Shown: piece by piece, positions 10,901 to 18,300 of the stretch
How the letters are laid out: each line of letters opens with the position of its first letter
Position numbering within the stretch: the first letter of the stretch is position 1
Notes under the pieces: generated by a model
What the model saw: the letters and a program-made list of their open reading frames with translations, nothing else
What the model was told of the DNA's origin: nothing
Database searches by the model: none
Translations under genes and position numbers: made by a program
Assembly: GCA_002081555.1 (NCBI GenBank)
Contig: MZNV01000409.1
Location: forward strand, 1-20,159
Direction: 5' to 3'
Source: Protostelium mycophagum
Taxonomy: Eukaryota; Evosea; Variosea; Protosteliida; Protosteliaceae
Length of the DNA: 20,159 nt

Positions 10901-11282
10901 TTCATCTCCTCTCTCCTCTTCTCGGCTGCTTCATCCCTCAATCTCTTCTTCTCTGCCTCCTCTGGATCGAGTGGTTTGGCAGCAGCGACTGTCTTTTTGG
11001 GAGCGGCAGAACGTTTTGTTCTTGGTGGTGCTTTCTTTGGTGGCTGATTGGATGTTTCAGATATGAATCGTGTATTTACACATGATCAAAAGAGCACCTC
11101 AGCAGCTGTGATCCCATTCTTGGCGTCCTCCTCTTCCATCTGCTTCTGAAATTCTGCCCAACTCATACCACTTCCTGTAGGATGTCATTTTGACATCTCA
11201 CTGCTTTAGAAGATGGCTCACCACCACCAGACAATGGTTTGGCGGGTATGGGGACCTCGACATTTTCCTCTCCGTCTTCCAT
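7962..11282 (-). CDS. TACC-family (transforming acidic coiled-coil) protein
   Basis: Spindle and centrosome adaptor that works with XMAP215/TOG proteins on microtubules. Seventeen exons: 11222-11282, 11098-11174, 10855-11043, 10568-10802, 10410-10471, 10136-10297, 9695-9931, 9580-9651, 9400-9510, 9143-9349, 9011-9033, 8862-8928, 8690-8820, 8533-8635, 8359-8472, 8136-8309, 7962-8063; 708 aa, all phases closed. Residues 502-708 form the C-terminal coiled coil, ending in LEQENGQLLRLCEELMFKL, which matches the end of the TACC domain. The N-terminal half is acidic, Pro/Ala-rich and disordered, as in other TACCs. It carries a duplicated charged module: DPEEAEKKR...EEMKAQMAAARA at about 72-100 and again at about 215-243. 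Each copy is linked to a SWA(E/D)F motif. The 23-nt exon 11 is the weakest call; it is needed for phase. TACC diverges from PPP4R4. Confidence 0.88.
8929..9010. repeat. Inverted-repeat element inside TACC intron 11
   Basis: On the minus strand the intron opens with a segment bounded by near-complementary ends, CGGTAAGAACC at the donor and GGTTTCTTACCG about 45 bp on. The donor GTAAG is part of one terminal repeat, and a CAG follows the other. The structure resembles a miniature inverted-repeat element that supplies splice sites. Confidence 0.5.
9061..9076. repeat. CGGTA-loop-TACCG hairpin in TACC intron 10
   Basis: CGGTACGATACCG gives a 5-bp stem with a 3-nt loop. It is the same palindrome class as in TACC intron 11 and in two introns of the RecQ gene. 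Confidence 0.5.
9652..9694 (-). repeat. Intron with CCCGCC plus TTGAAATTTGAA motif (intron family A)
   Basis: This TACC intron and RecQ intron 16466-16511 share one layout: GTA, T-run, CCCGCC, then palindromic A/T-rich TTGAAATTTGAA, then GACCT and a CAG acceptor. TACC intron 8064-8135 has the same parts in the opposite orientation. Related parts occur in introns 10298-10409 and 19479-19525. Confidence 0.55.
9932..10135. other. Long TACC intron 6 with GC-rich hairpin
   Basis: At 204 nt this is one of the longest introns in the window. It contains GCGGC-TCT-GCCGC at 9990-10002, a perfect 5-bp GC stem with a 3-nt loop. No hidden exon that keeps frame was found inside it. Confidence 0.5.
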
Positions 11283-11850
11283 TTAAAAACTAAATGGCAT
11301 GAATATCAAAACACAGAATCGACTGTTTGAGGGAGGTGGTTCTATCACTTGCCTGAAAATTGTATCGAGATGAAGATGGGCGGGAAATTCAAATTCTGCG
11401 GTCTCAAAAAATTAAAAATCTCGAAAAAATTTGAAATTCTTTCCTTGAAAATCTTTTGACCTTTTTTATGCAATTTAATCATGTCTAAACACATATTCAC
11501 AGGTTTCATGAACATACTTTCTCCTCTATTATTCATAAAATCTTCAGTTTGTGTCAGTCTGATTTCTACCAGAACAAAAAAATGGAATTGAATTCAAGCC
11601 TTTGCGTCATTTAAGCAGCACGCATGAGCATTTCAATGATCTTTTTATATCGGTGACTGACTTATGTGTCACTTTTGCGAACTTTGACGAGTTATTTTTA
11701 GGTTCGGCACAAGGTTCGCCTCATCAGATCACACCCACGTGATTTTTTCTGTCGGCCTTCACAGCCGCAGGGACAACAGGACTCACAACGGAGTCTGATT
11801 TTTGGGATCCAGACAGAGCGGGCGATGTCAAAGATGGTCCGACTGATAAT
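11283..11850. other. Divergent promoter region of TACC and PPP4R4
   Basis: A 568-bp AT-rich region between two divergent starts. GGGCGGGAAAT at 11378-11388 resembles an E2F site but also resembles the intron family A motif. TTTTTATAT at 11642-11650 is TATA-like, about 200 bp before the PPP4R4 ATG. Possible 5' UTR introns near PPP4R4 (for example acceptors at 11768 and 11770) could not be settled. No other gene is supported. Confidence 0.45.
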
Positions 11851-14800
11851 ATGGCACCGTACTCGCCGAAGGCAGCTGCATTCATCTCTGAGAATCTGAA
11901 GACGTTATCATTGTCTTTAAAATCTACTGAAGAGATCGAACATTTTTCGTTACCAGAAGATCTCAATGAAACCGAGCGCGCCATCGCCCTACTTGCTTCA
12001 CAACACAACGTTCAGAGGATGAGCGTGTCGAGAAACTTACTCAATTTGTTGAAAGCAAATAGGCAGAAGACGATGGACGTCATCGTCCCCAAATTACTCA
12101 ACATCAATCCTGCATTTTTCAACACCAGCAACGCTCTTCCAGGCAGCCCAAATGCGAATGGTACTTCTATGGGAATGAACGTTAGAGCTGAGACAAGTGC
12201 AAATGCAAAACTCAAAAATGAAGTGGATTTTTCAATGTCAGCTGCAAACGGTTTCACTGTAGCATTGGAACAAAAACTTTTCGACAGTGTGGAATTAATA
12301 GATTGCATTTTGCCAAAAGTCCTCCTCAACATTGCATCTACAGCAGCCTCCGTTCCATCAACCTCATACACACAACCGAGGTAAGATCGGCATGGGTTTT
12401 GTTCTAAAAACAGCACCGACACAGCACAGCAGCAACGGGAAGACTTCCAGCGGGGACAACAATCTACCACCAAATCTTTCGCCGAATATGCCGATGTCGG
12501 TCAGATCGGCTATAGACCTAAACGCCGCTTGGCTCTCAACCCTTTTAGTACTCGTGCAGCAACTTGAAAAGAACGTTCTCGTCAATCTTGTGAGTTCAAC
12601 AAGCTGACTTACCAGAAGAAATCTGACCCCACTTGAGGTTGTCCCTTTCGCTGCAGCCAGAGGCAATTTCAAGGAGACGGTTTGTTCCCGCCTAAACTGT
12701 ACAACTATCATGGGCAGTTTGAGCCCACTCTTGGCTCCTGAGACAATTGAAACATCATTTTTGTCTGTGGCAAAATCACTGTGTCAAGATGTACAATCAG
12801 AAGTGCGTAGTTCTATGGCGAGGGAACTGCCTCATCTTGCGAGACGATTGAGGTGAAAGATGAGCAATATAAACCTTCAACTTATTTCAAAAAACAGGCA
12901 GAACGAAATTGTGAGTGGAACGCTGATCAACGAGTTGTGCGAACTTTTGTCAGATGAACAGATTCGAGTGAAATCGGCCGCATTTGATTCTTTCTCATCC
13001 GTGATGGACATTGTGCCCGTCAACGTGAAGTTGGGAGTCTTACTTCCCATCTTCAAAAGGGTAAGTCTTGATTGTTTTCGTTTTTGACTGGTTGTAGATT
13101 GGAAAAGAGGTGGATGATGATGCTGTGGTGACAGTGATGCAACAATTTGGACCGTTTTTTTATTACTCATACGGTATGTGAAGAATCTGGATTGGAAGAA
13201 TTTAATTTTTGCAGAACACTTGTCAGACGATGATGCAACAGAGCTACTGATGCAATATAAACAATTAGCAAAAGCAAATACGAGACGAAGCAGTGACATA
13301 AAGTATTGGTTGGCTTTTCATTTTCCGGTGAGTACTACACCATTGTAGATGGTATTTGACTGAATTTGACAGGCCATATTGGGATGTCTAAAAGAGAAGA
13401 AATTTCCTGTGTATTTAAAAGAAGTGTACAGACTACTATCAACAAATCCTGACGTAAGGGTGAGACGCACCATAGCCGCAAGTTTTCATGAGGTATTTTT
13501 TACTTCAAAACCAATATGACACCTGGCAGGTCGCGAATCTTTTGGGAACTACGAGTATGACGCATGTGAGGGACATATTTATCAAACTGCTGAAAGATCA
13601 ACGTCCTGAGGCAAAAGAGCCAATGCTGGAGCATTTCGACGGAATTATAACTCATTTCAACGTTCGCACAGAGGACACGAGGTAGTCAAAGTTGTTGATT
13701 TTTCGCACTGATCCAGACAGATTTGCATTCTTCAACACGGTAGCAAGCGTGATCACAGATATTTTGCCAACAATCACAAATTGGCGTGTTCTGACGGTAT
13801 TTGTGGGACATTGGGCCCATTTTTACAAGTATTACTCCACCAATCAGATCATGGAACACTGGGTCCCGCTCATCATGACTCTCATGAATAATGTGAATAT
13901 TTTTCTCTCCAAAAGATTCTGAATATTTCGAAGGGTGTTCTCCCCGTCAGACAAGCTGCAGCTTTAAGTCTCTGTACACTGTTGAGAAGAGGCATTAGAA
14001 ATAACCAGAGCAGGAAGCATTTGTCTTTATCTCTATCACACGATTTTGCTCGTTCATCAAAGGGTTGCCACAACAAGATGCTATTTCTTGACGTCTGTAG
14101 AGAAATGGCCAGAGTCTTTAGCCGGAAATTTTACAAGGAGTATTTTTTCGAGGCTGCATTAGAGGTGGCACAGGCACGTCATATTTCCTCGTCAAAATCT
14201 GACGCCCACAGGACCCGGTCCCCAATGTTCGGCGAAAAGCGTGTGCACTTTTTCCCGAGATGAAAAGGATGCTGAAGATGCCTTTCGATGCCAATTTACT
14301 GAAGAAAATCAACAACACAGTCATTATTTATCAATCTGATCCGGATCCTGACGTCGCCGAAGCCACACGAGTGGTTGTGGACGTGTTGAGGTCTATAGAG
14401 GTGATCATCAACAACTTGCACAACGTGACCATCTGACACTACACACAGCCAGGGGGTGGACTGGAACGTGAGGACGATTTGATAGACAGAAAGAAGGAAG
14501 AAGAAGAGGACGAAATGTTTAAACAAGACGATAAAGAGGCTGATGAGGCCAAGAGGCGGGAAGATGAGGCCAGGTTGGAGTTTAGAAAGAAGTTGGCAGA
14601 GAAGGAGCAGGAGATTACACTGAAAAACCGGATCTTTGGGACGAAAAGACAGAGATCTGCCATGGGCATGTTGCCAAATTTGGGACACGGTGAGGGTTGA
14701 TGACGTCGTGATTATTTCTGACAGTTGTAGATGACCGAAATAACGCACCCTCGAATTCGGTAAGAACAGCTGACATAATATTTTCAAGTCTTCTCACCTT

Positions 14801-15208
14801 CATCAGCGAGGAAGGACGGCACCATTAAGTCGAGGAACGGCATCCACCTCTGCAGGAAGTCTGCCGGGGAGAAAGTCACCAACCACCTCTGAAAAATTGC
14901 CTCAAGCTGTGTCACTCCCAGCACCAACTCGAAGAAGTGAGCGATTTGATTTTTTGTGACGAGATTCTGATAGAGATTCTCCAGTCACCTCGTCGCAATC
15001 TACAATCAGACCGACACCAAAGATACCTATTTTAAGAACTGTACACACATCCACCTCGAAACCTGTCACCCCCAAGGTAAAGAAACCCCCACCACCCATC
15101 TACCAGGTTTCATCATTTTGCGATTGCTAGAACCTAAAATTAGCAGATGACGAGAAATACGGCCGAGTGACAACTTACGAGAGGAAATACATTCATATGC
15201 ATCGATGA
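11851..15208 (+). CDS. PPP4R4: PPP4R4-like HEAT-repeat regulatory subunit of protein phosphatase 4
   Basis: Regulatory scaffold for the PP4 catalytic subunit. Sixteen exons: 11851-12380, 12430-12589, 12638-12852, 12898-13060, 13098-13173, 13215-13327, 13373-13492, 13530-13681, 13721-13892, 13934-14173, 14212-14400, 14449-14689, 14731-14759, 14807-14936, 14976-15076, 15131-15208; about 902 aa, near the vertebrate length. Family landmarks run in order: LKSTEEIEHF...EDLNETERAI near the start, SRLNCTTIMG, AKSLCQDVQSEVRS, TLMNN-GVLPVRQAA, DPVPNVRRKAC, then a charged Lys/Glu helix and a Ser/Thr/Pro tail. Intron 14174-14211 uses a GC donor, and the protein match across it is clear. Introns 12590-12637 and 13893-13933 skip closer AGs. 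If intron 15077-15130 is retained, the protein ends at 15130. Start: first ATG in an open frame. Confidence 0.87.
14174..14211 (+). other. GC-AG intron in PPP4R4
   Basis: The donor is CAG|GCACGT and the acceptor CCCACAG. Joining the flanks restores the conserved LEVAQ-DPVPNVRRKAC segment. The other two GC-AG introns in the window are at 1767-1814 (GCGAGT) and 1886-1922 (GCACGA). Confidence 0.8.
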
Positions 15209-15237
15209 AGAAAGTGCCTGCTCGTGGAGTAAAGAGA

Positions 15238-15243
15238 AATAAA
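15238..15243 (+). terminator. Poly(A) signal of PPP4R4
   Basis: AATAAA lies 30 bp after the proposed stop at 15208, in the short gap before the helicase gene. Confidence 0.5.
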
Positions 15244-15276
15244 ACTTTTGGAACGCATCTTTTTGAAGCGTTATTT

Positions 15277-15289
15277 TTTCCCGCCAAAA
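15277..15289 (+). promoter_or_regulatory. E2F-type site upstream of the RecQ gene
   Basis: TTTCCCGCCAAAA matches the E2F/DP consensus and lies about 100 bp before the helicase ATG at 15391. A replication or repair gene is a typical E2F target. Similar CCCGCC-A/T blocks occur in several introns, which weakens the case. Confidence 0.4.
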
Positions 15290-15390
15290 AAATTCGAAAA
15301 TCGAAATGGGTCGTTCGCGGCGATTTTCCTCGAACCAAGAAGCAACAAACGCAGAAAGAAAACCAACCATGGCACTTTCCAAATATCATC

Positions 15391-18300
15391 ATGGCCGACA
15401 CCTTCCTTTTTGACGCCTTCTGCAAGATCCAAAACGAGTTCAAACTGAATAGCATAGAACAATTGGAGCAGATTATACAGAGCAGCTACAGGTGATCCGA
15501 AGGACAATGCAATCCTACCTGACATCAACAGGATGCTGATCGAGTATAACAAGATTAAAGACTCGAAGGATCCCACATGCATGTCTTGTGGTCACGAAAC
15601 AGAATTATCCAGTGTTGACTTTACTTTTCGTGAGTGTTCCATCACATTCATTCTGATGCTGAATAATTTCAGGTCCAAATTCACAATGGGACAATAGCAA
15701 TTTTCCATGGACGGCCGAAATCAGATCGGCCAACATCAACACTTTCAACCACTCACAGTTCAGGCCAAATCAAGAGAAGATCATCAATGCTACCCTCTCT
15801 GGACAAGATTGCCTCGTAATCATGCCGACGGGGGCTGGTAAATCTCTCTTGTACCAGCTACCAGCGGTCTGCTCCCAGGGTGTTACGGTATGTGCACTCT
15901 TCATTGTTGAAAGTTCTTCGACTAAAGGTGTTGGGTGACATCTTCAAGATTTCTAATACCTCTACAGATCGTTGTGTCGCCCCTCCTCTCGCTGATCCAA
16001 GATCAGTGCGCCGCTCTTAAGAAGATGGGCATCAAAGCCTCCCATCTCAGCTCTGGTCAGGATCTTCGTGAAGCTGACACCATCATGAAAGATCTGGCAA
16101 CAAAATCACCCACAACTCGCCTTCTATACGTCACTCCCGAGCGCATCGTCAGCAACATGTCCTTCAATAAAGTCTTAAAGCATCTCGATACCATCAAAAA
16201 GCTGGATCGGTTTGTCATCGATGAGGCACACTGCATATCCCAGGTAGATCAACCATCTCTAAAAGACACACTCACATTCCTAGTGGGGTCATGATTTCAG
16301 ACCTGATTATAAAGAGCTGGATGTGATGAAGGACCAATTTCCATCGGTGCCCATCCTAGCTCTAACTGCGGCAGCGACACCAGCCGTTAAATGGGATATC
16401 TTGAGAAATTTAAACCTGAGAGAATGTCAATTCTTCACCCAAAGCTTCAACAGACCCAATCTGAGGTATTTCCCGCCCTTTTTGAATTTCAAAATTTGAC
16501 CTTTGTGGCAGTTATTCCGTGGTGCAGAAGGACACCAACTCGCTTAAAAAGTTGTCTTTATGGATCCAAGAAAAGCACCAGAATGACAGTGGCATCATCT
16601 ACTGCCATTCTAGAAGAGAATGTGAGAGAGTATCTGCCGCGCTTATAGAGGATGGCTGCTCCGCCAACTTTTATCACGCCGGCTTGGAGTCTTTAGAAAG
16701 GAAGAAGGTGCAGGCCAAGTGGTCTAAGGGGACTCTGAAGGTGTGTCACTGTGATATCGATCCATTATTTACTGAATGTAGATATTATGTGCCACAGTTG
16801 CCTTCGGGCTCGGAATAAACAAACAAGAAGTGAGCGAAATTTCGGTGAAATTTCGATGACTCATCTTCACAGGTCAGATTCGTCGTCCACTGGAATGTTC
16901 CACAATCCATAGAGAGCTACTATCAAGAATCGGTGAGTTGTAGATTGTCGACGTCATCTACACCATTGTAGAATCTGAATTCTCCAGGGAAGAGCAGGTA
17001 GAGACGGACTTGCTGCGGATTGTTTGTGTTATTACTCTTATTTAGACAAGGCCAAGTTGGAGAGTAAGAATGCCAAGAATTGTGGGAACGCCTTCCAATT
17101 GTCGAATAAGAGGTGAAATTCGTCTCGTTGTAGAATGGACTGAATATTTGTGCAGGTCAGGCATAACTTCCATGATTCGATTTTGTACAGAGAAGAGAGA
17201 GTGCAGGAGAAAGTTGTTATTATCCGTAAGTTTGGCATTCTACAACGCCTAAACTCATTTTCTGCAGCATTTCGGAGAATTTTTTGATGGAGAATGTGGG
17301 GGGACTTGTGACAACTGTAAAGCCACATCCCAACAGAGTGTCAAAGTTGTCGACATGAAAGCAGAGGCCGTCGATATCGTCTCGTTAGGTTGATATGATG
17401 ACGTCATCGTTCGTATTTATTGACCTTATTCCAGTAAAATCACTCGGTGGCAGGATGGCCCTCAACTACATTGTGGACGTGTTTAAAGGAAGCCAGAACA
17501 AATCCGTGAAAGCGAACGATCACGACAAAGTCAGTATACGTTTATAAACAAGCCATCTTGCGGTAGTTACCGCGACATCAGAAGAACACCATCGATATTT
17601 TACTGACAGGTGACAGCTACCAGAACACGGGAAGGGGCAACAACTGAAGCGCACAGACATCCAAAACTTGATCTGCAATCTGGTAGAGAAGAAGATCCTC
17701 ATGGAGAAGTTCGTCGTAATCTCCTCCTTCTCCACGGGCGTTGTGAACATCATCAAGGTGAGATCTAACACGACCGTTTCAAAATTCAAATCTCGAAATA
17801 GGCGGGAGAGATAGAACACGTGAATCTGCTGAACGATCTGGATTTCAAGATCGAGTTGGAGTATCATCAAGTCTCCACGGAAGAGGAAGAAGAGGATTAC
17901 GAGATCGATAACATTGTAGACGTGAGGACGCGGAAGGTGAAGTGATTTTTATACTCTATAAAATGACAGGAACAGGGCAACAGACAGTTTTTGGTCCGAT
18001 TTTTAGAGGATGAAAGTGAGTACTGGGTGGACGAATCCGACTTAAACGCAGACGAGCTCATCGCGGAGTTTCAAGACACACCCCGGGGAAAGCGTAAACT
18101 CCGGGACGTAAGTCCCTCCCCCAGTCCCAAGCGAAAGACTCCAGAGGTGGAACTCACGAGTTTTCTTTAAAATTTCATGACACAAGACAGAAAGGAAAGA
18201 CGAAAGAGGATTCCACCGAATCTCCCAGGAAAAATCTGGCAGAGTTGTACTTCAATGCGACACCCCCCAAACCCGCTGCCTCTCCATTCGATACCTTTAT

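Larger units (their letters stand above)
15209..15390. other. Short head-to-tail gap between PPP4R4 and the RecQ gene
   Basis: 182 bp holding a poly(A) signal and an E2F-like site. The frame of the helicase stays open back to an ATG at 15205, which overlaps the PPP4R4 stop codon. That stretch would encode a basic Lys/Arg-rich leader; I treat it as untranslated. Confidence 0.5.

Noticed and set aside
11345-11536. 63-codon ORF on the minus strand in the TACC-PPP4R4 promoter region
   Set aside because: Lys/Phe/Asn-rich composition follows the A/T-rich DNA, and no splice context or similarity supports it.
12605-12607. In-frame TGA in PPP4R4 suggesting a pseudogene or stop readthrough
   Set aside because: The TGA falls inside a normal 48-nt GT-AG intron (12590-12637) once the farther acceptor is used, and the family match is restored.
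15205-15390. N-terminal extension of the helicase from ATG 15205
   Set aside because: The sequence is A/T-run driven, includes a poly(A) signal and an E2F-like site, and has no resemblance to RecQ1 N-termini. It is kept only as a finding about overlap.
2965-17406. TGACGTCA (CRE-like) octamers at 1560, 2965 and 17399
   Set aside because: One is in a coding exon and two are in introns. Three copies in 20 kb is suggestive but none is at a promoter, so no regulatory claim is made.
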